Of a stretch of 64,000 bases of DNA, positions 55,931-64,000 are shown in pieces (within the stretch, counting starts at the first letter, position 1; each line of letters starts with the position of its first letter). A program made the translations under genes and the position numbers. A model generated the notes under the pieces. The model was given only the letters and a program-made list of their open reading frames with translations. It searched no databases and was not told the origin of the DNA. This stretch comes from Wyeomyia smithii (taxonomy: Eukaryota > Arthropoda > Insecta > Diptera > Culicidae): the NCBI RefSeq assembly GCF_029784165.1, contig NC_073696.1, forward strand, positions 266,320,760 through 266,384,759, given 5' to 3'.

Positions 55931-57176
55931 CAAAGATTTTTAATTTACAACGTCAACGGCCAATTTCACTGCTTTAATAACCTATTCAATTTGGGATCTC
56001 TCAATAGGGTCAGAGTAAGTGAAACGGTTCACTAAAAACTGCGATGTCAAATTTATTCAAATAAATTTTTGAGACTTTCAAAATTTACTGAGCTTGAGTT
56101 AGTTTTCATATTTTTAGGCGTACCAAATTCAAAAGCAACTCCGCTCTATCGATTGTTGAGGTAGAGTTACTAATTGCAATTTGTACAATCGATACAAATC
56201 ACATTATATCTCGAGCCAGCGGGGCTGTGAGAAAGACCCATTGAAGGTAAGGACGATGAATGGTGCTTTCTAGTCACCTTCCTTTCCTCACAAACACCCT
56301 CGAGAGAAAACAAAACAGGAATCCTCCGGTCATGATTTTCGATTCGTGGTTACTGTTCCCCGCTGGGTGCCTTTTGCTTTCTTCTTCCTCCCTCCTGTAG
56401 GCTGCTGATTTTGTGACTAATTTATGTGAGCGTTCGATTTTGTCGCTTCCTTTTCGGACCTCCTCGGCGTCCCGCCTGCCGCTTCCACCATGCACGGCAG
56501 GTAACCGGCGCTCGGCAGCAGTCCATAATGCGGCTCACCAGGTTTATTCTTTATTTATTTATTTCTTTATTTTGGTATAAACACCAAAGTCAAAACACGA
56601 AAAACATCGAAGATTATCTACTGCTTTGCTTTGTTTCCTCTAATTTATGCCTCCTGCTTTGCCGGGTGTTCCCGTCCCTGGTCGTAAAATGTTTTAACAT
56701 ACTAATATTTCGATTTTGGTAAATAATATCGTAAATTTACTCAGGGTTCGATTGGGATGTTCACTGCAATCGAGCGCAGGTTGAAGGAACCGATGGAGTA
56801 TCAAATTCCAGAGCCTAGAGAACGTGGCTATAAATTCCGGGAGCAGAAATAAATTCCTCCTACCGCGGCGGTCATCATTGGGGACCAAATCAAGGGCAGG
56901 CGATCTTTGTGCTTTGTGCGCGCAAATATAATTCCACCAAAGCTCAAATGCTGTTATTACTGGTGCTGCTGCTGTTGCAACAGCAGCGCATGCAAATCCT
57001 CCGGCAAATGCCTGAATTGATTGTAAGCATTAAAGTTATTGCGGTATTGAATTTCTTGCTTGGCTCTTTTTTCGATCGCGGCTGGTGTCAGCAGGGCGCA
57101 AACAAAGTGCAGCCACGAGATTACGGGTGTACAGAATGGGAAATATGACCAACAGAGTAGCACTTGAGGAGGCGAC
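55931..57176. other. Unassigned, probably host sequence
   Basis: No gene recognised. From about 56270 the sequence is relatively GC-balanced. CTGCTGCTGTTGCAACAGCA near 56966 forms a short palindrome. Frames on both strands (for example 56426-56722) have no recognisable products. Confidence 0.35.
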
Positions 57177-57671
57177 CTATTTCGACTGATAGAATAAAAA
57201 TAAGACAGAACTTTCATCAAAACTCGCCCGCACACAAAGTGAACCGGAACGGCAAGAAAAAATCCTTTTCAAAATATCAGCCCACAGCCGATGGCGGTGA
57301 TTTCGCTTCGATAAACTTCGACTTGGTGCTTCCCGGTAGTCGCCCTTTTCCCGATCCAACGCGATGTTGATGATGGCTGCGATAATTGAATTCAGTGCTA
57401 GAACAAATATTGCCAAGCCACGCGACATCCACCCGGGATGGGTGCCACCGATTGCGAAACGATTACAAACGCTTACAATGCCTCCGGATCCCGGAATCTT
57501 CGATCGAAACGAAACAAGGGACACCACCGCCGGGTCGGTTCCGGTGGAAAGCGTGAGAACTGACTGATTGGAAACACCGACTGCTTTCGGGAATCCAGCA
57601 CCGGATGCGTGTCGAGCGGTGGCAATGGGTGGGAGTGATTCGGCGAAACATGACGTCCCGAGTCCTGACAT
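57177..57671 (-). other. Open frame with a possible N-terminal membrane segment
   Basis: A 164-codon minus-strand frame. An internal Met at about 57429 starts MSRGLAIFVLALNSIIAAII, a strong hydrophobic segment, followed by NIALDREKGDYREAPSRSLS and a basic region. This could be the first coding exon of a membrane protein, possibly the one whose candidate last exon lies at 42762-43147 on the same strand. No convincing donor site follows, and a donor-like ATTGTAAGCG sits upstream of this Met at about 57474. The product is unrecognised. Chance remains a real alternative. Confidence 0.25.
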
Positions 57672-58679
57672 ATTGAATCCGTAATCATTTGCAAATATTT
57701 GCGGTTTGAATTATGATGGATTGCCTCCATCGGTTGATTCCCGTCCGTGTAACGTTCGAACTGCCGCCACCGTTCGTTGCCGCAGCCGACGCGAGTGGAG
57801 AAGAGAACTGTTTACTTTAATCGACGGTTGTTTACTTGGTGGCGAGATTGTTTCAGCGAATTAGAGTCAATTTTCGAGCTGACTTACCTTCCGGATGGGT
57901 TCCGAAGCCGCATGATTTGCATGTGACGCGTGTCTTGTTGATGTTCTGTGCAGTCAGTCATTATTGTGCTTGTCGAAAATCACTTTTCGACTCAAAAACC
58001 CCAACTCTGTCGAAGGAAGAGCGGAAGAGGAGACCACACCGATAATGTGACTTTAGCAATCCAAGAGTGCTTAGCCGGTCGTTCGGTCTGTGGGTCGATT
58101 GCGCGAACGCATTCGGTCTTTTTACGGCCAATCTAAGGTGCCATTATTAATAAGTGATTGTTTTAACACCCATTCCGGGAGGCGGCCGGTTTCTGTGCCC
58201 GGCAGACTTAAGCCGGAGCAAAACTTGTGTGTTCGAAAATACACACTCCAGTGCGAAATAAATTAATATTTGTTCTGCATAAATCACGAAATCACTCCAA
58301 TAAATTATTTAATCTTTGTTATGTTGGTACCACACACACCGCTCGGGTACCAGCTTCGGGAACATACTATGTGTGTGTCTTCGCGCGTCTTTGGATGGTA
58401 GTAAAACCGGCCGCTCGGAAAAACATTCCGGCCGGCCGGCAGCGATACGCGAAGGAATAGTTGTCTTCTTCAGCAACCGGCTAATGTGCGCTTTTTAATG
58501 TCCCATACATAATATGAACAGATTCTACGAAGTCCCAATGACCGCAGCGGTTTAAGCGATATTGCCTCGTGGAGCACTCGAACACTGTTGGCCAAGTGGC
58601 AGAGTTAGACACTGATCAGCGATTTTTATTTTGGGTAAACATTCGTACTAGAGTTTTTAGCTTGTAATCCTTTAAAAAT
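57672..58679. other. Unassigned, GC-balanced sequence
   Basis: No gene recognised. Short frames on the plus strand (57836-58045, 58227-58460) lack known domains. A CCGGCCGGCCGG run lies near 58428. Confidence 0.35.
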
Positions 58680-58922
58680 ATGAAAGTATGCATTTCTGTT
58701 ATAGGAATTGGTTTTTTATTCTATGCTTTTAAAACTGTTTACACTACAGTTATGCAAGTATTTCTCATGCAAGACTTCCATATAACAATATATTTCTTAC
58801 TGCTGGTTTCAATTAGCCTTCTTTTGTATATTTGTATTTCTTTGCCTCAGATTCTAGAGAATCGTAAACACTACAAGTACATACATAAGATCCCGAAAAA
58901 TATAACATCAAAAAAACCTTAG
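58680..58922 (+). CDS. Possible small membrane protein (80 aa), unrecognised
   Basis: An ATG in AAAAATATGA context opens an 80-codon frame. The product has a hydrophobic N-terminus (VIGIGFLFYAF), a second long hydrophobic stretch (ITIYFLLLVSISLLLYICIS) and a basic tail (KIPKNITSKKP). AATAAA occurs 70-75 bp after the stop (near 58995), as expected for a terminal exon. AT-rich composition raises the chance of a random hydrophobic frame. It could also be the last exon of a larger gene or part of an unrecognised transposon. Confidence 0.25.
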   Translation: MKVCISVIGIGFLFYAFKTVYTTVMQVFLMQDFHITIYFLLLVSISLLLYICISLPQILENRKHYKYIHKIPKNITSKKP

Positions 58923-59565
58923 AAGTTGCTGTAATTGTACATAGTTATACCATAATTGAACTGTGTTTTCCATTGAAAATACATCAATTTTGCAATAAAT
59001 AACATTGTCCAGAACAAAAAAAACATTGTTTTTGCCATTTTTACTATGATACCCTCTGTGTTCTTATGTATCTTAACAGAACATTTTCAGGCATTTTTTC
59101 CATACGTTCAGTCACTGACAATGTTTTTCATGGTAGAATTATTGTCAGTGATAGATTCAACAACAAAAACCGTTGTTGAAATATGGTAATGACAGAAAAA
59201 AAGTCCGCAAGCCTACAGTAAAAATATCATGTTTTTACCAAAAATATCCATTACCAAAACAAAATCAGTTCAGTGCTCAGCGGTACAGAATGACAATTTA
59301 GACGAAAATGGAGTTTTCGATGTTTTCTGTGGTTTTATAGCCATACCCTCTATGGAGGGTACACATCTTTTAAGTAGGGCTACATTTAAATTGAAGTGAA
59401 AACTAGTGGTATCCAAAAATCAGCGATATAAAACAGCTAAAATGTTTGTTTGCGAAAAAATGTTATACCATTTTCGGTAAATTTTTTTTTCTTGTAGGAG
59501 ACTGAACTACTGCGACCATTGATAGTAGATCTATTAAGGTATGCTCCACCTTAGTCTAGGTGCAT

Positions 59566-59975
59566 TCAATTTCGGCGCATAACTATAATTGAGTTGATGT
59601 CCAATTTTAATTTGCACACGTGTGTATCCCAGTCAGGTATCACAATTCGAATGAAGTCTAGTATCTGAGAAGGGCTTTCGTTCCATATTTCAGAAGAACT
59701 TTGGAGTCCTTTACCGAGGATACGCAGTCTGCGTTGTATTAATACTCTGCAGTCGCAAAGTAGGTGATCCGAGGTTTCATTCTGAAGTCCGCAGAAGTGG
59801 CATTTCTCGTCATTGAGTTTGCTTATCTTTTTCAGATGATTCTTGCTCGGAGTTCTGTTTTCGTTGTTAGGTCTTTTTTGACTCATGACCATCCTCTCCC
59901 ACTCATCTAGTTCTGTTTTTAAAGCTCTTGATGACACGCCCCAGAAGGGTTTATCTTGGTACGCTTGTGACAACG
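59566..59975 (-). pseudogene. LINE C-terminal fragment with zinc knuckle
   Basis: Minus strand, 135 codons open. The product contains KRPNNENRTPSKNHLKKISK, then CHFCGLQNETSDHLLCDC, a Cys/His knuckle of the kind found at the C-terminus of RNase H-bearing LINEs, and ends near the element's 3' side. It resembles the C-terminal domain at 38786-39136 but is a different family. RT and RNase H are absent. It abuts the RTE-like fragment on the other strand, at a 30-bp tandem duplication. Confidence 0.72.
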
Positions 59976-60545
59976 AGGGGTTTATCTTGGTACGCTTGTG
60001 ACAACGAGCCGTGAAGTCAAACGATGAGTTGCAGCTGTAAACAGGGCCTTCTACGGACTACGTAACCACCTAAGGTCCCGTAGTTTGCAAACTCGCACAT
60101 AACTAGCGCTGTATAGGACGTTGATACTCCCGGTGGCTTGTTACGGACATGAAGCATGGTCGCTGAAGGAAGCTGATCGACGAGTGCTCGGAGTTTTTGA
60201 GCGTAAAGTTCTGCGATCGATACTTGGCGGTAAACTGGAAGATGGAGTGCGGCGCAGACGCATGAATCACGAGTTGTACCAGGTATACAAACATGCTGAT
60301 ATAGTGCAGGTAATACAGCGGGACAGTCTTCAGTGGGCTGGACATGTAGCCAGAATGCCTGACGAGAGAGCCGCCAAAACTATCCTCAGTAGAGAACCAG
60401 GAAGAGGCCGTTGACTCCGTGGTAGGCCTCGCACGCGGTGGAAGAAGATGCACGATCTGCTGGTGTACGAGGAGACTGGAGAACGGCTGTCCAAGACAGA
60501 AGAAGCTGGATATCTCTAATTGGTTCGACCCTAAACCAGTTGACG
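59976..60545 (+). pseudogene. RTE-like LINE, RT C-terminal part
   Basis: Plus strand, starting YLGTLVT, then EVKRR, a stop, VNRAFYGLRNHLRSRSLQTR, ILPVACYGHEAWSLKEADRR and RRRMNHELYQVYKHADIVQV. The frame at 60121-60414 ends LQWAGHVARMPDERAAKTIL. The same motif order occurs in the minus-strand copy at 404-1344. At 59948-60008 a 30-bp word beginning GGTTTATCTTGGTACGCTTG is present twice in tandem at its 5' edge. Truncated and broken, so inactive. Confidence 0.85.
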
Positions 60546-60689
60546 GTCCGTTAGTCAACAAAGTAAAGTAAGTTACCAAGCTTGAAGCGCTTTGAATGCT
60601 GTCTGACTGTTGGAGAAGATACAGATAATTGCGTGTCGGTAAGTTTATTATCGTACGACTCAGTTAAATTGATTTCGTTGTGATACCAT

Positions 60690-60790
60690 GTTCCAACATT
60701 GTCTGCCATAGCTTGTTTCTTTTTTTGTTTGAGTACGTATACCGCATTAAAATCTACCAACATAGTCTGCAAGTTATACTCTCGGAACAT
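60690..60790 (-). pseudogene. RTE-like RT scrap
   Basis: The minus strand encodes FREYNLQTMLVDFNAVYVLK, matching the RT region around F-x-D-F-x-x-A-Y-D in RTE-like elements, with the catalytic Asp replaced. It lies head-to-head with the plus-strand RTE-like piece that begins at 60796. Confidence 0.6.
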
Positions 60791-60795
60791 ATCGG

Positions 60796-61116
60796 GGACG
60801 TTCGTTTGCGCCGGTCGTACCGTTGAACGGTGAGGAAGAGAGAGGCGTCGAATGGATCAGGTTGGATATTGAGAATGATAGCTGTGGTTCCACCATCCAA
60901 GGAGGAGGTGAAGAAACCAGTGAAAGAGTTGAGAACTGCAAGGCAGCTAGGAAGGACGGCAATCTCGCCGAATTCTTCAAAACTGGGAGCACACAGCTGT
61001 ATCGTGCCATCCATCGGATCAAACTGAGAGTGTGGTCTGATGAAGAACTGTCCTCGGACTGGTCATATGCTCTGCCCAATCTACAGAAAAAGGTCATCAG
61101 CTAAATTGTAGTAATT
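60796..61116 (+). pseudogene. RTE-like RT, first segment of a multiply interrupted copy
   Basis: Two overlapping frames give PSKEEVKKPVKELRTARQLG and GNLAEFFKTGSTQLYRAIHR, then KLRVWSDEELSSDW. These correspond to the N-terminal RT region (K-A-A-G-x-D-G-I/L-P-A-E-x-F-K). The SINE at 61117-61473 follows, and the copy then continues at 61489. Confidence 0.78.
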
Positions 61117-61473
61117 CATTGAGCGGGGGCCTAGTGTGGTTGGTAACGTCTCCGCCAACCACGCTCGACGCTTGGGTTCGAATCCCACCGCCGACATAGG
61201 TGTCGATGGTTGTGAGGTGGCGTGATCCACTCACAACCAACCCAACTGGTCTAGATTAAATTCTAGCCGACACCGGGAGATTTTCTGAGGCGAAAAATCT
61301 CTGGGATCACGCCTTCCATCGCATGAGGAAGTAAAACCGTTGGCGCCGGTCCGTTAATAAACGGGTCGTGAGTTAGGGTCCTGGGTGTGGAGTCGCCTCC
61401 CTGGGCGTCGGTGATTGGCCACAACAGTGGCGGAACTAGACCGACGGAAAATCAGCGAGAAAAAAAAAATAAA
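61117..61473 (+). mobile_element. Full-length tRNA-derived SINE
   Basis: About 357 bp. The A-box-like TAGTGTGGTTGG is at 61132-61143 and the exact B box GGTTCGAATCC at 61175-61185. The same unique body as 24556-24908 follows, then an A-rich tail (AAAAAAAAATAAA). A perfect 15-bp target duplication, TAAATTGTAGTAATT, lies at 61102-61116 and 61474-61488. It sits inside an RTE-like LINE, so it is younger than that copy. Clean boxes and an unmutated duplication suggest recent activity. Confidence 0.95.
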
Positions 61474-61488
61474 TAAATTGTAGTAATT

Positions 61489-61810
61489 ATCTTCTCAATA
61501 TCGTGTACCGCATTCTGTTCCACAGATATAGGCCGTTATAGGAAACCTTCGTTGGCGAATACCAATGTGGTTTTCGAGGGGACCACTACGGACCAAATGT
61601 TCACCTTGCGGGAATTCAACTTGCTGACTCACCATCTCCTTATGGACTTCAAGGCAGTGTATGATTTGTTAAGAGAAAATAGTTATGGCAGAATATACTC
61701 GAACATAGTTTCCCAACAAAACTGATTAGACAGTTACGTGCCACCCTTGACGGTTCCACATCAACATTAGGGTATCAGTGGAGATATCCGAGGCTTTCAT
61801 GATGTTAGAT
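61489..61810 (+). pseudogene. RTE-like RT, second segment after the SINE
   Basis: Continues with TTDQMFTLREFNLLTHHLLM and DFKAVYDLL (first RT Asp region retained), then LDSYVPPLTV after a stop, and VEISEAFMMLD at the right edge, where the minus-strand LINE begins. The order follows the 60796-61116 segment without a gap other than the SINE. Confidence 0.8.
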
Positions 61811-63079
61811 TTGTTTATTTGTTTATAGCATCATCTGACAGTTGTCTTAATGAATCGATGGGAAAAAGGAACTTAGTCTAACAATTTTCTGTTTAAAAAT
61901 ATGTGTAGATTCACCAAAGTTAAAAAGATGTTCAACATTTGTGAAAATTCTAACCATGTATTCTGCAGGCTCGTAGTAACCGTACCTAGTTCGTGCGGTG
62001 GAATGTATTTAGTAGCATCGTTGAAGCTCTCAGCATGCGATGTGAAGCGCGAAAAAGTATCGTGGATAGCAATTTCGGAGAGTCTATTTCGCCATTAAAA
62101 TCTTAGCAACGAATAATGCCTGCTGTGTCTTTCGGCGACGTTCAAGCGTATCAAGTCCTAACAAACGACAGCGATCTAGATACGGTGGAAGATTAACTGG
62201 ATCACGCCAGGGTGAATCTCTCAAAGCCAAACGGATTAATCTTCCCTGCACACGTTCTAATCTGAGATTCTAAGACAGCTGATGCGGGGTCCGAACCACG
62301 TTTGCATTTTCCAGTATGGGACGCACTAAAGAGCAATACAACGCTTTAAAGCAATAGGGATTCTTGAAATCTCGTCCAATTTAGGCGATGAAACCATGTT
62401 GTCTAGTGGCTTTAGAAACGATCGTTGTGTGGTGTCTTTCAAAAGTCAATCTTTGGTCCATGATAACGCCAAGATCGTTTACGTGATCGACTCTGTTTAG
62501 CACCATTCCGTCAATTGCGTACGTAAAAATTATCGGTGATTGAATCCGGTGAAATGTAATCACTTCACATTTTGCCGTGCTCAGTGTCAAGGTATTTAGT
62601 TTACACCACGTCACGAAGCAGTCCAGTAGGGACTGTAAACGCTAATAATCTTCAATATTACGAATCGCCCAATAAATTTTCAGATCATCGGCGTAAACAA
62701 GTCTGCAACCAATGCCTAGAGCGCTAGCCGTGTCGTTGAAAAAGATGATGAAAAGTAGTGGCCCAAGATTACTACCTTGCGGTACACCAGATTTGTTCGT
62801 GAAGGAAGTAGAGACAGTAGCGCCGAGCTTAACCTGCAACGTTCTATCGCACAGAAATGATTCCAACTACTTGACGAAACGTGACGATGCTCCCAATCGC
62901 GATATTTTTTTCCACAGTATATGGTCGATGCGATCAAAAGCTGCTTTTAGGTCGGTTTAAATAACATCGACTTGCGCTTTGCGTTGAATTTCAGCGATAC
63001 AGTTTAATGTGAAGTCCATGAGGTTCGTTGCTAGTTTCTTATATTTTGACGTTCACCACTCTTGAAGACTGGAAACATA
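61811..63079 (-). pseudogene. Jockey/CR1-like LINE inserted in the RTE-like copy
   Basis: A minus-strand, 5'-truncated LINE. From 63060 down it encodes KYKKLATNLMDFTLNCIAEI, TDLKAAFDRIDHILWKKISR, LESFLCDRTLQVKLGA and SGVPQGSNLGPLLFIIFFND. The intact palm YADDLKIY lies near 62690. After a stop near 62640 it continues as LLDCFVTWCKLNTLTLSTAK and NDLGVIMDQRLTFERHH. The 3' end is AAACAAATAAACAAAT on the minus strand at about 61811-61826. Only a few stops and frameshifts break it, so it is the best-preserved RT in the window. The RTE-like frame stops on one side of it and resumes on the other. A possible short duplication (TAGAT) is too short to be decisive. Confidence 0.83.
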
Positions 63080-63270
63080 TAGATGGTTTAAAGCTGATGA
63101 TATGCTGTCAAATTTATCGTACAACATCGCATTTGAAGGTGCTATATGGGAGGCGGCCATGTAGAGGAGTGGCACCACCATTACGAAGTCTCATATGCTC
63201 CTAGACTTTGAGGACAATATCGACATCATTGGAATTACCCGTAGGAGCGTTTGGGAAAAAATCATATTTC
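63080..63270 (+). pseudogene. RTE-like RT, third segment after the LINE
   Basis: Resumes with DGLK, then MLSNLSYNIAFEGAIWEAA and, after a stop, TTITKSHMLLDFEDNIDIIG, where DFEDN replaces the palm FADD. This is the direct continuation of the 61489-61810 segment, confirming that the minus-strand LINE interrupts one RTE-like copy. The remainder is lost after RRSVWEK. Confidence 0.78.
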
Positions 63271-64000
63271 GTCCCCTTTCCGATTTCTTTTTTTACACTC
63301 CAGTAGCGAAGCACCCTTAGAAGCGTAGTTCTACGTCAAAATAACAGTTTTTAATTCAATTGAAATCGGATATAATGCTGATCGCACTTCTGTGATATCC
63401 CGAGAATAAGGTACTCTAACACTACAGCGGATAGCTGTTATCACATTTGAAATTAGACGGCCGGCTGAAATTTTGATTGCCAGGAGGAAATTACCAACCG
63501 TCTCACCACCCGCTAGTAGGATGATTGGTTTGAGCAAAAGCAGAAACTACCAGAGGCCAAACCCGTTTTGTTGCTGGCTCCATCTTTTTATTAAGTTTTG
63601 TTTCTTCCAGTTTCGCTAGACGTAATGAATCGCATGTCATGCTGGTAGCCAACGGAAAATAACCGATGAAGCTATGCGTATCGTAAAGCGTCTTAGAACG
63701 ACAAGCTATTTCTTCTCCTCGTGTGGGGTGGAAGTCTAAAGCTCAAAATGAAGCGCACTCTCAGTAACGCGACAGTTAATTACGCTGCTGCGTGTTGAAA
63801 AAGAACATATTCTTTTTGAGTATAACACTGCACAATGATCCAAAAGCCGAATTTAGGGGAAAACTTGGAAATAGGGTGACCACAAAACACAGCTTTTCAA
63901 TGTATTTTATCAATTTTTTATTTTTTTGGATCAAATTAAAGGTGTTTTTTTCTAGTTTTGAAAAAAAAACATTAAAAATATAAATCTACAGGCAAACATC
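63271..64000. other. Unassigned right flank
   Basis: No gene recognised. TAGTTCTACGTCAAAA near 63325 matches part of a palindrome at about 28719-28738. The frame at 63331-63537 (minus) has no recognisable domain. Confidence 0.35.

Noticed and set aside
1..64000. Endogenous viral fragments
   Set aside because: I looked for viral polymerase, nucleoprotein and capsid motifs; every RT or integrase-like signal was explained by non-LTR elements or DDE transposases.

Overview
This is eukaryotic, almost certainly mosquito (probably culicine) genomic DNA. It has no bacterial-style operons or long host reading frames, and is packed with insect transposons: RTE-like, Jockey/CR1-like and RNase H-bearing non-LTR elements, a DD37E IS630-Tc1-mariner family (a lineage first described in mosquitoes), mariner remnants, TA- and TTAA-flanked MITEs, and a tRNA-derived SINE with perfect 15-bp target duplications. 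Species and host locus cannot be read from the sequence. Family names come from motifs I recognise; no database was searched.

Layout. 0.4-9.5 kb: minus-strand RTE-like RT remnant, DD37E transposase remnant, minus-strand Jockey/CR1-like fragment, TTAA-flanked MITE, and two neighbouring copies of a 1.2-1.4 kb interspersed repeat, the first split by a 5'-truncated RNase H LINE with a 13-bp duplication. 9.8-12.3 kb: TTTTTACGCG-type repeat, then mostly unrecognised sequence. 12.3-16.1 kb: almost pure pyrimidine tract built on three one-step variants of a 7-bp unit (TTTTCTC, TTATCTC, TTTTCTG). 20.4-26.4 kb: second RNase H LINE copy, a tRNA-like module, two Jockey-type LINEs, one SINE. 26.5-28.7 kb: a small foldback and a 1.85-kb TIR element with TA duplication. 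33.2-35.8 kb: the 7-bp array again, inverted and much longer. 36.6-41.6 kb: foldback elements around an RNase H LINE.

42.7-44.1 kb and 57.2-57.7 kb hold the only stretches that look like host exons, all tentative: a minus-strand open stretch behind a splice-acceptor-like site encoding two probable membrane helices, a short plus-strand candidate exon, and a minus-strand frame whose Met is followed by a hydrophobic segment. If the two minus-strand pieces belong to one gene, the transposon-filled 43-57 kb interval would be an intron; this is inference.

46-53 kb: a decayed LINE, a 299-bp element with 74-bp terminal inverted repeats enclosing a tRNA-like Pol III module (plus a truncated inverted copy), transposase scraps and MITEs. 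53.5-55.9 kb: a three-layer nest, minus-strand mariner split by a hAT-like element (8-bp duplication CTCAGAAG) that contains a DD37E remnant. 59.5-63.3 kb: LINE tails and an RTE-like copy broken by a SINE and by a minus-strand LINE.

Nearly all protein-coding potential here is dead transposon sequence. The history is successive insertion, and target duplications let its order be read in several places. Very long frames in the simple-sequence blocks are artefacts of strand-asymmetric composition.
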